Shown in pieces: positions 9,003-20,990 of a stretch of 64,000 nt of DNA. The position numbers and the translations under genes were made by a program. This DNA is from Bradymonadales bacterium. Lineage in GTDB: Bacteria > Myxococcota_A > Bradymonadia > JAFGEP01. The DNA is taken from positions 230,091-294,090 of the forward strand of contig JAFGEP010000096.1 in the NCBI GenBank assembly GCA_016931535.1, read 5' to 3'. The notes below the pieces were generated by a model, which made no database searches, was not told the origin of the DNA, and worked only from the letters and a program-made list of their open reading frames with translations. Within the stretch, counting starts at the first letter, position 1. Each line of letters opens with the position of its first letter.

Positions 9003-9560
9003 ATGCTGGATGATGTCTATTCAGAGCTGGAAGAGCGATTCGAGAAGATCGTCACCACCTTCCGCCGAGATCTGATGAAGGTGCGGACCGGTCGGGCGAA
9101 TCTCGGCATGCTGGATGGGATCAAGGTCGAGTTCTACGGTACCCTGACCCCCCTCAACCAGGTGGGCACGATGAAGGTGCCAGATCCCCGGCTGATCACC
9201 ATACAACCCTGGGACAAGACGCTCATCGGTACCATCGAGAAAGCCATCGTCGCCAGCGAGCTGGGTTTGAACCCATCCAACGACGGCAATCTCATCCGCA
9301 TCCCCATCCCGCCGCTGACGGGAGAGCGCCGGCAGGAGCTGGTCAAGATCGTCAAGCGCCAGGGCGAGGATACCAAGGTCTCCATCCGGGCGGAGCGGCG
9401 CGAGGCCAACGACCTGGTCAAGGAGCTGGAAAAGTCCAGCGAGATCGGGGAAGACGATATGCGGCGTGGCCTGGACAAGATCCAGAAGCTCACCGACAAG
9501 TACATCGAGGAGGTGGACGACGTGGTCCGAGAGAAGGAGCGGGACATCCTGGAAGGATGA
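9003..9560 (+). CDS. frr: ribosome recycling factor
   Basis: RRF, with EF-G, splits the post-termination ribosome. The 185-residue length is exactly typical. ATG 9003 is chosen because it follows the pyrH stop by 2 bases and gives the canonical start. Hallmarks are VRTGRANLGMLDGIKVEFYG, TPLNQVGTMKVPDPRLI, and RRDANDLVK-type helix residues (here RREANDLVKELEKS). It is the last gene of the rpsB operon and converges on trxB. Confidence 0.96.
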   Translation: MLDDVYSELEERFEKIVTTFRRDLMKVRTGRANLGMLDGIKVEFYGTLTPLNQVGTMKVPDPRLITIQPWDKTLIGTIEKAIVASELGLNPSNDGNLIRIPIPPLTGERRQELVKIVKRQGEDTKVSIRAERREANDLVKELEKSSEIGEDDMRRGLDKIQKLTDKYIEEVDDVVREKERDILEG

Positions 9561-9578
9561 TGCCTGCAGTCAGCGCAG

Positions 9579-10517
9579 TCACTCCTCTCGTTCCAGGAAC
9601 CGCTCCGCCTCGATCGCCGCCATGCAACCCGACCCGGCTGCGGTGATGGCCTGGCGATAGCGCTTGTCGGCCACGTCGCCGGCGGCGAAGATCCCCTCGA
9701 CGCTGGTCTGGCAGCCGTCGTGCACCCGGAGATACCCTTGCTCGTCCATGTCGAGCGCTCCTCGAAACAGGGCGGTATTGGGGACGTGTCCGATGGCCAG
9801 AAACAACCCCTGGCAGGGAAACTGCTCGACCTGACCGGTCTTCGTGTCTTTCAGGAGCAGTCCGGTCACCCCGGTCTGCTGGTCGCCCTGGATCTCGGTC
9901 ACCACCCGGTTCCACTGGAAGAACACCTTGGGGTTGGCGTCGGCCTTCTGCTGCATGTATCGGGAGGCCCGCAGGGCGTCGCGCCGGTGGATGATGCTGA
10001 CCTTGGAGGCGAAGCGGGTCAAGAACAGCGCCTCTTCCATGGCCGAATCCCCCCCTCCCACCACGGCGATCTCCTTTCCTTGGAAGAAAAAGCCGTCACA
10101 GGTGGCACAGGCAGAGACGCCATAACCCATCAACCGCTTCTCCGACTCCAGGCCGAGCAGCCGGGCGCTGGCCCCTGAGGCGATGATGAGGGTCTCGGCC
10201 CGGATAGTCGAGGTGCCGTCCAGGGTGACGACAAACGGCCGGGCACCGGCTTCGACCCGGGTCAACTCGCCGTACACGATCTCCGTCCCGAATCGCTCGG
10301 CCTGGGAGGTCATGCGCTCCATCAGCTCCGGCCCCAGGATGCCCTCGGGAAAGCCGGGAAAGTTCTCGACCTCGGTGGTGATGGTGAGCTGTCCACCGGG
10401 CTGCATACCGGCGATGAGTAGGGGGTCGAGCTTGGCTCGGGCGGTATAGATGGCGGCTGTGAGTCCGGCCGGACCGGAGCCGATGATGACGACTTTGTAC
10501 TGCTCCTGCTTGGTCAT
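9579..10517 (-). CDS. trxB: thioredoxin reductase
   Basis: TrxB is an FAD- and NADPH-dependent disulfide reductase that reduces thioredoxin. The 312-residue protein starts at ATG 10517. It has the N-terminal FAD-binding motif [20 protein letters not shown], the redox-active CATCDG, the NADPH motif [15 protein letters not shown], and the closing [21 protein letters not shown]. The length is typical of the low-molecular-weight bacterial class. It converges on frr, separated by only 18 bases, and diverges from moaC. Confidence 0.95.
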   Translation of the reverse strand: MTKQEQYKVVIIGSGPAGLTAAIYTARAKLDPLLIAGMQPGGQLTITTEVENFPGFPEGILGPELMERMTSQAERFGTEIVYGELTRVEAGARPFVVTLDGTSTIRAETLIIASGASARLLGLESEKRLMGYGVSACATCDGFFFQGKEIAVVGGGDSAMEEALFLTRFASKVSIIHRRDALRASRYMQQKADANPKVFFQWNRVVTEIQGDQQTGVTGLLLKDTKTGQVEQFPCQGLFLAIGHVPNTALFRGALDMDEQGYLRVHDGCQTSVEGIFAAGDVADKRYRQAITAAGSGCMAAIEAERFLEREE

Positions 10518-10644
10518 ACGTGGTAGCCTCGATTCGCGATGCGCCAGCCGTCGAAGACAGGTGCGACAGTTTGGTTCAATTTCGAGCAGAATGCAACCGG
10601 CACCCCACCGGCGAACGCTGCTTGAGCCAGATAGAGAGGGGGCC

Positions 10645-11160
10645 ATGAGCGAAGAGAAGCTGACCCACGTGAACCCGGCGGGTGAGGCCTGGATGGTAGA
10701 TATCTCCCAGAAAAAAGAGACGCTGCGCGAGGCGCTGGCTCTGGCCACCGTGCACCTGTCCGAAAAGACGCTGGACCTGATCGAGGCGGGACAGATCGCC
10801 AAGGGAGATGTGCTGGCCGTGGCCCGGGTAGCCGGAATCCTGGCCGCCAAACGAACCGCCGAGCTGATTCCGCTATGCCATCCCCTGGCGTTGACCCGGG
10901 TGGAGGTGCGACTGGTGCCCGTTCGACGGGAAGACAACCCCTTTCTCCAGATCGAAGCCAGGGTATGCACCCTGGGACGGACCGGCGTGGAGATGGAAGC
11001 GCTCACGGCTGCCAGCATCGCCGCCTTGTCTGTCTATGACATGTGCAAGGCGGTGGACCGAGGGATCGTCATCGGCGAGATCTACCTGGCGCACAAGAAG
11101 GGGGGGGCCAGCGGAGAGTTCCTCCACCCCAGGCAGCGGGGCGATGCTCCAGTTCTTTGA
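10645..11160 (+). CDS. moaC: cyclic pyranopterin monophosphate synthase
   Basis: MoaC converts 3',8-cyclo-7,8-dihydro-GTP into cPMP in molybdenum cofactor synthesis. The 171-residue protein starts at ATG 10645 behind GAGAGGGGG. Family marks are [40 protein letters not shown] and the catalytic segment [11 protein letters not shown]. The end [12 protein letters not shown] corresponds to the usual KSGGKSGxF tail. No other molybdopterin gene is in the window. The stop codon lies inside the next gene, a 17-base overlap. Confidence 0.94.
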   Translation: MSEEKLTHVNPAGEAWMVDISQKKETLREALALATVHLSEKTLDLIEAGQIAKGDVLAVARVAGILAAKRTAELIPLCHPLALTRVEVRLVPVRREDNPFLQIEARVCTLGRTGVEMEALTAASIAALSVYDMCKAVDRGIVIGEIYLAHKKGGASGEFLHPRQRGDAPVL

Positions 11161-11959
11161 CGCTCATGTGCGCGACGAGGCGCTGACCCGAGAGGTCCTG
11201 GAGCATCTCCGTACCTTCAACGTGAGAACCGTCCTGTTGGCGGCGCACTCCCCGCGGTCGTTCGAGACGACGGACGACCTGATGGGCTACTTCTTCGACC
11301 TGGTCACCGGTCGCTACCAATGGCTGGTCCATGCCGGGATGCAGCCTTGGGTGGCCTTGGGTGTTCAACCCCGAGCGCTGCCCCGCCGAGCCCACTACGA
11401 GCTGTGGCGGGAGTTGCCCCTGATCCTGTCGGAGCCCCAGGTGGCCGCCATGGGGGAGCTCTGCCTGGAGCAGGGGGGTAGCCGGGAGGAAGCGTTGCTG
11501 GCCCGGCAGCTGGCCATGGCGGCATCTCTCGACTTGCCGGTGCTGGTCACCGCATCGAGACAGGAGCGGGCGCGCAAGGTGCGTCGCATCCTGGAGGTCA
11601 TCTCCTCGGTGGGGATCGACCCCACCCGTGTCCTGGTCAACCACCTGGACTATACCTGTATCCGTTCGGTACTGGATGCCGGCTGCTGGGCCGGGGTGAC
11701 GGTGGGGCCATTTCACCTGGCTCCGTCGGATGCCGCCGAGATGCTCCGCCGATATGGCGAGGCGGCCCTGTCTCGGGCGGTGTTCAACTCCGGGTTTCGT
11801 CTGGGCCCCGCAGATGTGCTGGCCTTGCCCAAGGCGGCGGTGGCGTTGTCGGAGAGGGGGTTTTCCAGCTCCCAGGTTCGCCAGCTGGTGTGGAGCAATG
11901 CCGTTCGCCTGTTGCTGCAGGATCGGAGTGTGCCGATGAATCCGGGGGAAGAGGGGTGA
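11144..11959 (+). CDS. TatD-related TIM-barrel protein with a degenerate metal site
   Basis: The 271-residue protein starts at ATG 11144 inside moaC. Its layout follows the archaeal-type branch of TatD-like metal-dependent hydrolases: [43 protein letters not shown], and [19 protein letters not shown]. Compared with the usual ligands, HxH reads HVR, the histidine after the LPVLV strand is replaced (VLVTAS), and the late aspartate position reads NSGF. The glutamate in GELCLE and the histidine in NHLD remain. I infer a weakened or lost hydrolase. The tight overlap suggests co-translation with MoaC. Confidence 0.7.
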   Translation: MLQFFDAHVRDEALTREVLEHLRTFNVRTVLLAAHSPRSFETTDDLMGYFFDLVTGRYQWLVHAGMQPWVALGVQPRALPRRAHYELWRELPLILSEPQVAAMGELCLEQGGSREEALLARQLAMAASLDLPVLVTASRQERARKVRRILEVISSVGIDPTRVLVNHLDYTCIRSVLDAGCWAGVTVGPFHLAPSDAAEMLRRYGEAALSRAVFNSGFRLGPADVLALPKAAVALSERGFSSSQVRQLVWSNAVRLLLQDRSVPMNPGEEG

Positions 11960-11971
11960 GCGGGAGCGGGA

Positions 11972-13504
11972 CTACAGGGCCTCGATGGCGACGCGAAACA
12001 GCTGCTGACCCAGGAAGATGTAGTCCTGGTCATTGAGCATGCGGCGACCGACGATCTTGATCCAGGTGCCGTTGGAGCTGTTGATGTCGGACAAGAAGAC
12101 CCGTTCGTCCTGATCGATGGTGACACTGGCGTGGCGCGCTGACATGAACTTGTCGGCCGGAAAGACGATGTCCCCCCGCTCCCTTCCCAGGGTGGCCCCT
12201 TCGTTGGAGAGGCAGTAGACGTTCTGGACGATCCCTCCGATGCCCAGCTGCACCAGCTTGTACTTGCCCCCCGGGACGGGGCTGCCCATGTAGCGGGTCC
12301 CGTCGGGCCCACGCATGTGGGAGTTGATCTGGTGATCGAACCGATCCAGTCGAAGAACCTGCCTCCCCATCAGGAAACAGTCGCCGGGGTTGAGACGCAC
12401 CCGATCCCGGATGCGCAGGTAGGTGCCGTTGAGGCTGGAGAGGTCTTCCACCTGCAGACCGTTGCTGTCCAGCAGCAACCGGGAGTGACGGGGAGAGAGG
12501 AACTGGTCGGTGCTGAAGCGATGGTCCAAGGTGCGTCCGATGATCCGCTCTCCGAAGGAGAGGACGAGGTGATCTCCATCGCTGCCATCCTCGTTGATGC
12601 AGATCAGGACGGCTCGCAGGGTGGGCTGCGCGATCGGCGCGACCACTTGGGCCGGGCGGCGGACCTCGGCCAGGGCCACCTTGGGGGCCAGGAGGAGCCG
12701 TCCACCGCACCCGCCGCAGAAGCGATTGCCAACCGGATTGACCGCCTTGCACTGGGGGCAGACCACCTGATCGCCGCTCGGCTGACCGCGCAGATCACCG
12801 GTTGCTGCCAGGCCGACGTGGGGCTGAAGAGGTGGCCCCGGAGCGCGCGGTGCCAAGGGGGTGGAGCCGGCCACCGCCGTTGGGCCAGTTCGGGCCGCAG
12901 GTTGTGCCACCGCCGGTGAGCTCCATGGCGTGTGGCCCAGCGCGTCGGTCGGGGGTGTTGGACTGCGGCCGACGGCTGCACCCCGGGGTGTCGAACCGCT
13001 CTCCAGCGATTCCGGGCTCATGGCCTCTGCCGCTCGGAGCGGGCCACGAGCGGAGGCCTTTGGTACAGCGGAGAAGGGGGAGGTATCGTGCCGCTTCTCC
13101 CCCCGCTCCGAATCGGCGGGAGAGGAGGCACGGGTGAGATTGGGGAAGGGACCCTCCTCCGGCAAGGGGAGGGGGCGCAGCAGGTAGCCGCGTCCTCTGG
13201 GGCCCTCTCCTCGCGCTCGTCCCTCTTCGTTGTCTTGGGCCAACGCATCCCGCAACACCATGGCGATCCGGTCCGGATCTTCCTTGCCAACCGTCTCCTC
13301 TGCGGGTTTTCCGGTTGACACTGCCTGGGGCGATTCAGCTGCCGGTTCGTCGATCCCGAGCGGCTCCAGTCTCTCCTGGTAGGAATTGGAGCCGGCTGCC
13401 TGGGGTTGGCTATCGTCCGGGGTGGACAGCTGTGCGCCGCAGAGCTCACAGAACTGCTCGGTGCGCGGGTTCAGATGATGGCAACGGGGGCATGAAAGCA
13501 GCAT
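11972..13504 (-). CDS. double zinc-ribbon, double FHA-domain protein
   Basis: This 510-residue cytoplasmic protein has a zinc ribbon at the N-terminus (CPRC, then CELC, residues 5-25). A long low-complexity proline- and serine-rich stretch (about 30-240) follows, then a second zinc ribbon (CPQC, then CGGC). Two FHA domains end the protein. The first has GRTLDHRF, SPRHSRL and SLNGTYLR; the second has GRERGDIVF, SARHASV and SSNGTWIK. FHA domains bind phosphothreonine peptides, so the protein is a likely reader of the neighbouring Ser/Thr kinases. It converges on the TatD-like gene and diverges from the kinase at 13690. Confidence 0.85.
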   Translation of the reverse strand: MLLSCPRCHHLNPRTEQFCELCGAQLSTPDDSQPQAAGSNSYQERLEPLGIDEPAAESPQAVSTGKPAEETVGKEDPDRIAMVLRDALAQDNEEGRARGEGPRGRGYLLRPLPLPEEGPFPNLTRASSPADSERGEKRHDTSPFSAVPKASARGPLRAAEAMSPESLESGSTPRGAAVGRSPTPPTDALGHTPWSSPAVAQPAARTGPTAVAGSTPLAPRAPGPPLQPHVGLAATGDLRGQPSGDQVVCPQCKAVNPVGNRFCGGCGGRLLLAPKVALAEVRRPAQVVAPIAQPTLRAVLICINEDGSDGDHLVLSFGERIIGRTLDHRFSTDQFLSPRHSRLLLDSNGLQVEDLSSLNGTYLRIRDRVRLNPGDCFLMGRQVLRLDRFDHQINSHMRGPDGTRYMGSPVPGGKYKLVQLGIGGIVQNVYCLSNEGATLGRERGDIVFPADKFMSARHASVTIDQDERVFLSDINSSNGTWIKIVGRRMLNDQDYIFLGQQLFRVAIEAL

Positions 13505-13689
13505 GGGGATTCCATCAATGCATTCCGTCGGATAGGCTCGATACTACCAGAAATGCAGGAAGAATGAACCGGATTCTTGCCGGATTGTCCAGGTGGATGG
13601 TTAAATGGCCTGTCCGGGGAGCTGGTGGCACCAGGCGGCGAACCGGCACGAGGCGGTAGGGACCGGCTGGTTTTCAAGGACATGCTGCG

Positions 13690-14871
13690 TTGGAACACCC
13701 CCCTCTAACCCAGACCCGTTCGGCCCAGAGCTTTGTAGGCCAACGGATGTTCGGGGACTATGTCATCCAGAAGGTCCTGGGCCAGGGAGGAATGGGCTCG
13801 GTGTACCTGGCCCGGCACACCAGCATCGACCAGTCGGTGGCCATCAAGGTGCTGCATCCCAGCTCGGCCGAGGACATCGAGCTGGTCAAGCGTTTCAACC
13901 GGGAGGCCAAGGCGATCGCTCGGTTGAGCCATCCCAACATCATCCGCGTGTTCCTGTTCGGTCACACCGAGGATGATCTGGTCTACCTGGTCATCGAGTA
14001 CGTGGAGGGTCTCTCTCTGCGCCAGCTTCTGGAACGGGAGAAGAGCATCCCGGAGCTGCGCGCCATCTACATCGTCAAACAGGTCCTGGCGGCACTGTGC
14101 GAAGCACACCATCTGGGGATCATCCATCGCGACCTGAAACCGGACAACATCCTGTTGACCGAGTATCGGGGCAACACCGATTTCGTCAAGGTGGTGGACT
14201 TCGGTATCGCCAAGGTCCAGGAACCGGAAGGGGTCGCCCAGGAGAAGCTCACCCAGGCCGGCGTCGTGTATGGAACCCCCGAGTACCTCTCCCCCGAGCA
14301 GGCGCAGGCCAAGGAGGTCGATGGACGCGCCGATCTCTACTCGGTCGGCGTCATCCTGTGGGAGATGGTGACCGGCGTGGTCCCCTTCGACGGCCCCACC
14401 GCCATGTCCATCTTGATCCAACACGTGTACGACCCGCCGCCCGATCCGGCCCGGTTCAACCCCTCGCTGTCGGAGGGGATGATCGCCGTGCTCTCGCGGG
14501 CCATGGAGAAGGAGCCGGACAAGCGCTACCAGACGGCGGATGAGTTTCTCGCCGCCCTGGTCGACCTGGAACGGCGCCTTCGCCAAGAGCAGCTGGAGAA
14601 GGGCGAGCTATTGTATGATTCGTCCACCAAGACCGAGGTCTGGCTTCCTTCCCTGGTTGGCCGGACCAGCAATCGCTACCTCCAGATCGAGCAAGGAAAC
14701 AACCGCAAGACGATCATCGAGTCGGGAGGGGGCTCGGCCCCTCCGTTGCGGAAAACCCGACGCACAGGCAAGGCCATCGTCCGCCAGGCGATCGTCTCGG
14801 CCATCGTGGTGGGGCTGCTACTGTTGGTGGCCATCGTCATCGCGCTGGCCTACCTGATTACCCAGGGATAG
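13690..14871 (+). CDS. membrane-anchored Hanks-type Ser/Thr protein kinase
   Basis: The 393-residue protein has a kinase domain at about 24-290 and one C-terminal membrane helix (about 365-390). Catalytic features are intact: glycine loop GQGGMG (31-36), VAIK with K53, HRDLKPDN starting at H146, DFGIAKV, and GTPEYLSPEQ. The TTG at 13690 is chosen because AAGGA lies 9 bases upstream. The ATG at 13747 would cut into the lead to the glycine loop. It diverges from the FHA gene, and a hairpin follows the stop. Substrate unknown. Confidence 0.88.
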   Translation: MEHPPLTQTRSAQSFVGQRMFGDYVIQKVLGQGGMGSVYLARHTSIDQSVAIKVLHPSSAEDIELVKRFNREAKAIARLSHPNIIRVFLFGHTEDDLVYLVIEYVEGLSLRQLLEREKSIPELRAIYIVKQVLAALCEAHHLGIIHRDLKPDNILLTEYRGNTDFVKVVDFGIAKVQEPEGVAQEKLTQAGVVYGTPEYLSPEQAQAKEVDGRADLYSVGVILWEMVTGVVPFDGPTAMSILIQHVYDPPPDPARFNPSLSEGMIAVLSRAMEKEPDKRYQTADEFLAALVDLERRLRQEQLEKGELLYDSSTKTEVWLPSLVGRTSNRYLQIEQGNNRKTIIESGGGSAPPLRKTRRTGKAIVRQAIVSAIVVGLLLLVAIVIALAYLITQG

Positions 14872-14898
14872 CCCCATCAAGAACCTCTTGGACGGGGC
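14871..14898 (+). terminator. hairpin between convergent kinase genes, possible terminator
   Basis: GCCCC (14871-14875) pairs with GGGGC (14894-14898), and AAGA (14879-14882) pairs with TCTT (14886-14889) around a 3-base loop. There is no T-run, so intrinsic termination is uncertain. Confidence 0.35.
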
Positions 14899-14985
14899 CT
14901 GGTCCGAGACGGATGGGAGCACTGCCGACAGCGGCATCCAAGCCGGGATACTCTTCCGCCGCCATCCGAACTCGGCTGCAAATCG

Positions 14986-17244
<2,259 letters not shown>

Positions 17245-17287
17245 GTTGTCATGCCTGAGCAGAGCCTCTCAGCTCTTGGGCCACTTC

Positions 17288-18295
17288 TCAATATCGACCG
17301 GTAAGGACAAATCCCAAACCATCGGGGAATACCAGCGGAGTGACCACGGGACCACTTCGCTCCTCTCCATTGGAGAGGGCATCGATCAACAGGATGGCAA
17401 CACCTCCGGCCAACACGATAACACCTGCGATCCCGAGGAGATTCCCCGCCAGGGCAGCCTCCTCGGCGTCATCGCCGAGCTGCCGAAGCTCCTGCAGCGT
17501 CACGGGGGGGGTCTCCCCGTTCTCCAGTTTCTGCACATAGTTGTTGTGCTCGCGTTCCTTGTCGGAGGCATCCACCCAGAAATAGATGCCAGCCCCGGTC
17601 AATCCCGCTCCCAGCGCGGTCATGGTCCAACCGACGATGGGCAGGACCTGGGGGCCGTCCTCTTCCTGGTCGGTTGTCCTGGCCTCTCCCCGGGGAGAGG
17701 AGATCTCCAGGTCCTCCTCGGCCACCAGGTCGAACTGTACCTCCAGGCGAACACCGGCCACCGCGTTACGGATGGTGGAGGCGGAGCTGTACCCATCGAG
17801 TTGGGCCGTGATGGTCACCATCCCTGGAGCGACATAGTTGTCGATGGGGCTAGGCCCGTACTCATCGCAGCGGTCCTCGATGGAGACCCAGATCTGGGCT
17901 TGAGGGGGGGTGGTGCTGACCACCAGGTGGGCATACTGCCGAGAGAAAAAGGTGCGCAGCTGTTCGATCCGCTCCACGACCTCGGATCGGTTGGGGGCCA
18001 TGGGGTAGAGGTCGAGGTAGCGTTGATAGAAGCGATAGGCCAGAGGCCGGATCTGGATGCTGTCGTAGAGTTGCGCCAGGTTGAAGGCGAAGGCCGGGTC
18101 GGCCACATAGGACATGGCTTCATGGAAGAGGTCGATGGCGCCCTGCACATCGCCGTCCTGGTAGCGGGCTGCGGCCTGGGAGGCCAATGCTGCGGCACGT
18201 TGAGTGGATTCGTCATCCTGTGCGAAGGCGCTGGATGAAGCCATCAGCCACAGCAGTACAGTGGCTGATTGAAGCCAACTCACATGCCGTCTCAT
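17288..18295 (-). CDS. exported TPR/PEGA protein with C-terminal two-helix membrane module
   Basis: The 335-residue protein starts at ATG 18295 behind GGGAGGGGG and has a signal peptide (about 1-25, ending AFAQ). TPR-like helices follow (AARYQDGDVQGAIDLFHEA and FYQRYLDLYPMAPN, about 33-100). Next comes a PEGA-like segment beginning HLVVSTTPPQAQIWV. Two membrane helices near 220-245 and 285-310 flank a charged loop. This end (GAGIYFWVDAS, then DDAEEAALAGNLLGIAG) matches the end of the protein at 173..1207. It sits between two paralogous kinases and probably shares a transcript with the one at 14986..17244. A role in envelope sensing is inferred. Confidence 0.75.
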   Translation of the reverse strand: MRRHVSWLQSATVLLWLMASSSAFAQDDESTQRAAALASQAAARYQDGDVQGAIDLFHEAMSYVADPAFAFNLAQLYDSIQIRPLAYRFYQRYLDLYPMAPNRSEVVERIEQLRTFFSRQYAHLVVSTTPPQAQIWVSIEDRCDEYGPSPIDNYVAPGMVTITAQLDGYSSASTIRNAVAGVRLEVQFDLVAEEDLEISSPRGEARTTDQEEDGPQVLPIVGWTMTALGAGLTGAGIYFWVDASDKEREHNNYVQKLENGETPPVTLQELRQLGDDAEEAALAGNLLGIAGVIVLAGGVAILLIDALSNGEERSGPVVTPLVFPDGLGFVLTGRY

Positions 18296-18403
18296 CACCC
18301 CCTCCCGCCGCCTTTTGACTGTACCCGCCTTTCCGGTCAGACATCTTTCGATGTCCTTCACGCAGTGTAGGGCCGAGTGGACCATCCGACAAGTTGTTCA
18401 CCT

Positions 18404-18432
18404 ATCGTAGCTCTGCAAGCGCCCCGTCACAA
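18404..18432 (-). promoter_or_regulatory. promoter for the TPR/PEGA-kinase pair
   Basis: On the minus strand, TTGTGA (complement of 18427-18432) is followed after 17 bases by TACGAT (complement of 18404-18409). Both hexamers match consensus at four of six positions, about 110 bases ahead of the start at 18295. Confidence 0.45.
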
Positions 18433-18497
18433 CTTTCCATCGGGGCCCGATAGAGGTAAGGTGTATGCGGTGAGATTCCTGCAGTCGGCACAAGTAG

Positions 18498-20177
18498 ATG
18501 AAGCTCTGTCCCCTTTGCGAGACCGAATACCCAGATGAGGTGGTGCATTGCGTTCGGGACGGAGAGATCCTGGTCACGCTCAGGACACAGCCACCCGCCT
18601 TGATCGGCCAGGTGTTGAACGGTCGGTATCGACTGATCGAGCGGATCGGAGCGGGGGGCATGGGCACGGTGTACAAGGCCATCCAGGAGCCGGCCGAACG
18701 GCCGGTGGCGGTCAAGATCCTGCATCCCGAGCTGGCTAGCGACAAGGAGTCGATCCGCCGTTTTTTCAATGAAGCCCGAGTCGTCTCGCGGTTGCGTCAC
18801 CCCAACACCGTCACCCTGTACGACTTCGGACAGGCGGACAGCGGGGAGCTGTACATCGCCATGGAGCTGATGACGGGGGTCTCCTTGACCCACCTCATCG
18901 ACAGCAGGGGTCTGACCCTCCCCGAGGTGATGGAGGTGGCCGACCAGATCTGCCAGGCGCTGGAAGAGGCGCACGATCTGGGGATCATCCACCGAGACCT
19001 GAAGCCCGACAACGTGTTCATCGATCGGGTCGGAAGTCGCAACCTCGTGAGGGTGCTGGACTTCGGGATCGCCAAGGTGCCCGATATCGCCGAGCACCTC
19101 ACCCGGACCGGAATGGTCTTCGGAACGCCTGCCTACATGAGCCCGGAACAGGCTCAGGGCCATGACCTCGATACCCGCAGCGACATCTACACGCTGGGCA
19201 TCCTCCTGTACCAGACGCTGGCAGGCGAACCTCCCTTTACCGCCGATACGCCCATGCAGGTGGCCCTGAAGCAGGTGACCACCGCTCCCCGTCCGGTCGC
19301 CGACATGAGCCTGTACCGACCGCTTCCGTCAGGGTTGTCGGCGCTGATCATGGACATGCTGGAGAAGGAACCGATCAACCGGCCCCAACGGCTGGCCGAG
19401 GTCCGGGCGCGACTTCTGCGGACGGCGCGAGAGCTGCCGGGCATGAAGATCGAGGTTCACGAAGAGCGAGGGGAAACCCTGGTGGCCGCCAGCCCCCCAG
19501 ATACCCTGCGGGAAGCCTGGAAAGACGGTACAATCCGGGTGCCGGGCCTGGGTTCTGGCCCGGCGCCAGACGAGCGCACCCGGCTGACACCCGCTCAGCC
19601 GCGGGAGCGGGAGATCACCCGGGATCTGGCTTTAGCCTTCGATTACACCTATCGACGCCAGTTCGTGGGGGGAGCCATCGTGTTGGTTTCCCTGGCTCTT
19701 CTGGCCATCCTGCTGGCCCGGGTTTTCAAACCGGATCCGCCTTCCGATTCCTCCCCTTCCGTGTCCGCTCAGACCTCCCCACAAGAGATCGGGGCCGAGG
19801 CGATCCGCTATTCACGGCTCTACAGAAAGGTATGGCAGCTCTTGATCCAGGCGCCGTCCATGGCCGTCAACCAGGCGGTGGCTGCCGCGCGAGTTGCCGC
19901 CGAGCGCGTTGAACTCCCGCCAGCCCTCTTCGAGGGCCAGCCCGCTACCACGGCCATCCAACAGGCGGAGCCTCCCACCAGTCCCCCTCCTTCGGAGCGG
20001 ACCACGGTGGAAGAAGGGAGGAGGAGAGGTCGCCCGGGCTCTGCCAACAGCCGATCATCCGACCGACGCTCCTCTTCCTCGTCGACTGGACCGAGCAACG
20101 AGGGAGATCTGGACGATACCCCAGCCGTTCGACCGGTCTTGCTGCCCCCGGTCACCATACCCGTCTCTCAGGATTGA
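18498..20177 (+). CDS. Ser/Thr kinase with N-terminal zinc-ribbon-like motif and membrane helix
   Basis: The 559-residue protein begins MKLCPLCETEYPDEVVHC, the same ribbon-like motif as the kinase at 14986..17244. The kinase domain (about 44-315) has GAGGMG (51-56), K73, HRDLKPDN, DFGIAKV and GTPAYMSPEQ, all intact. A membrane helix lies at about 388-409. The C-terminal ~150 residues are rich in Pro, Ser and Arg without a recognised fold. ATG 18498 has no strong ribosome-binding site, but it is the only start that keeps the cysteine motif at the N-terminus. It is transcribed divergently from the TPR/PEGA gene. Confidence 0.87.
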   Translation: MKLCPLCETEYPDEVVHCVRDGEILVTLRTQPPALIGQVLNGRYRLIERIGAGGMGTVYKAIQEPAERPVAVKILHPELASDKESIRRFFNEARVVSRLRHPNTVTLYDFGQADSGELYIAMELMTGVSLTHLIDSRGLTLPEVMEVADQICQALEEAHDLGIIHRDLKPDNVFIDRVGSRNLVRVLDFGIAKVPDIAEHLTRTGMVFGTPAYMSPEQAQGHDLDTRSDIYTLGILLYQTLAGEPPFTADTPMQVALKQVTTAPRPVADMSLYRPLPSGLSALIMDMLEKEPINRPQRLAEVRARLLRTARELPGMKIEVHEERGETLVAASPPDTLREAWKDGTIRVPGLGSGPAPDERTRLTPAQPREREITRDLALAFDYTYRRQFVGGAIVLVSLALLAILLARVFKPDPPSDSSPSVSAQTSPQEIGAEAIRYSRLYRKVWQLLIQAPSMAVNQAVAAARVAAERVELPPALFEGQPATTAIQQAEPPTSPPPSERTTVEEGRRRGRPGSANSRSSDRRSSSSSTGPSNEGDLDDTPAVRPVLLPPVTIPVSQD

Positions 20178-20339
20178 TCGAACGCCCAGGGGCAGGTAGA
20201 ACAGTCACGCCCGGTGGTGCTGGTGTAGTGGTTGTGCCTGGTCCTGGGGAGCGGCCCGATCGTCCTGGTCGATGACGACGGATCGGTACCGGCTGCGCTC
20301 TGTCCTCCACTTGGCCAGCCGGCCGTCGGCACAAGTCGG

Positions 20340-20990
20340 ATGAACCCTATGCAGGATGCGGCCAGGACGACATCGACCGGTTTCGGCCGTCTGGTAAAGG
20401 GGGTCGGGGTGAGCTGGTCATGGGTGCAACGCGGGGCGACACTCCTCTACCTGGCGTTGTTCGTTGTTGGCTGCATCGCCTTCCTGATCAAGACCACCCC
20501 TGCGGTGTTGACCCCTGCGATCCCTTCCGGTGTGCCGACCGTCCAGGAAGAGCGGGTGAACTGGGCTTCGGTGAACCATGGGGGTCGGGTGCGGGCGAGC
20601 ATCTGGGATCCGTTCCGGAACCACCATCCCCTCTACCTCATCGATCAGCAATCTTCGCCAACCGAGACAGAGAAATGGGCCTCGCTGAGCAGGGAACCCA
20701 CCCCCTGGGTGGAGGTGGCGCTGCCGGAGGTCCATGACATCGAGGAGATCGTGCTGTACCACGCCGGCTGGCGGGAGGACTCGAGGCTGACCAACGACCG
20801 GTACCTCATCCGGTGCTATCGTGGCAGCCTTCTGGTGGCCGATCTCGGCGTGGTGGACAACCGGGAACCGATCGCCCGCCACCCGTTGAGCTGTCCCGGG
20901 GTCGATCGAATCTGGGTGGCCTTCGACTGCGCCGGACGGTCCCTCGATGTGGCCCGCATCTACGAGATCGAAGCCTGGGGGGCGCCATGA
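20340..20990 (+). CDS. single-pass membrane protein with discoidin (F5/8 C)-like domain
   Basis: The 216-residue protein has one membrane helix (about 31-51) followed by an extracytoplasmic domain. The domain pattern fits F5/8 type C/discoidin-like carbohydrate-binding folds: SIWDPFRNHHPLYLIDQQ, then PWVEVALPEVHDIEEIVLYH, and the closing DVARIYEIEAWG. ATG 20340 is preferred over an upstream TTG because it places the helix near the N-terminus. ATG 20349 is also possible. The stop overlaps the start of the GT22 gene (ATGA), so the two are translationally coupled. A glycan-recognition role next to a glycosyltransferase is inferred. Confidence 0.65.
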   Translation: MNPMQDAARTTSTGFGRLVKGVGVSWSWVQRGATLLYLALFVVGCIAFLIKTTPAVLTPAIPSGVPTVQEERVNWASVNHGGRVRASIWDPFRNHHPLYLIDQQSSPTETEKWASLSREPTPWVEVALPEVHDIEEIVLYHAGWREDSRLTNDRYLIRCYRGSLLVADLGVVDNREPIARHPLSCPGVDRIWVAFDCAGRSLDVARIYEIEAWGAP

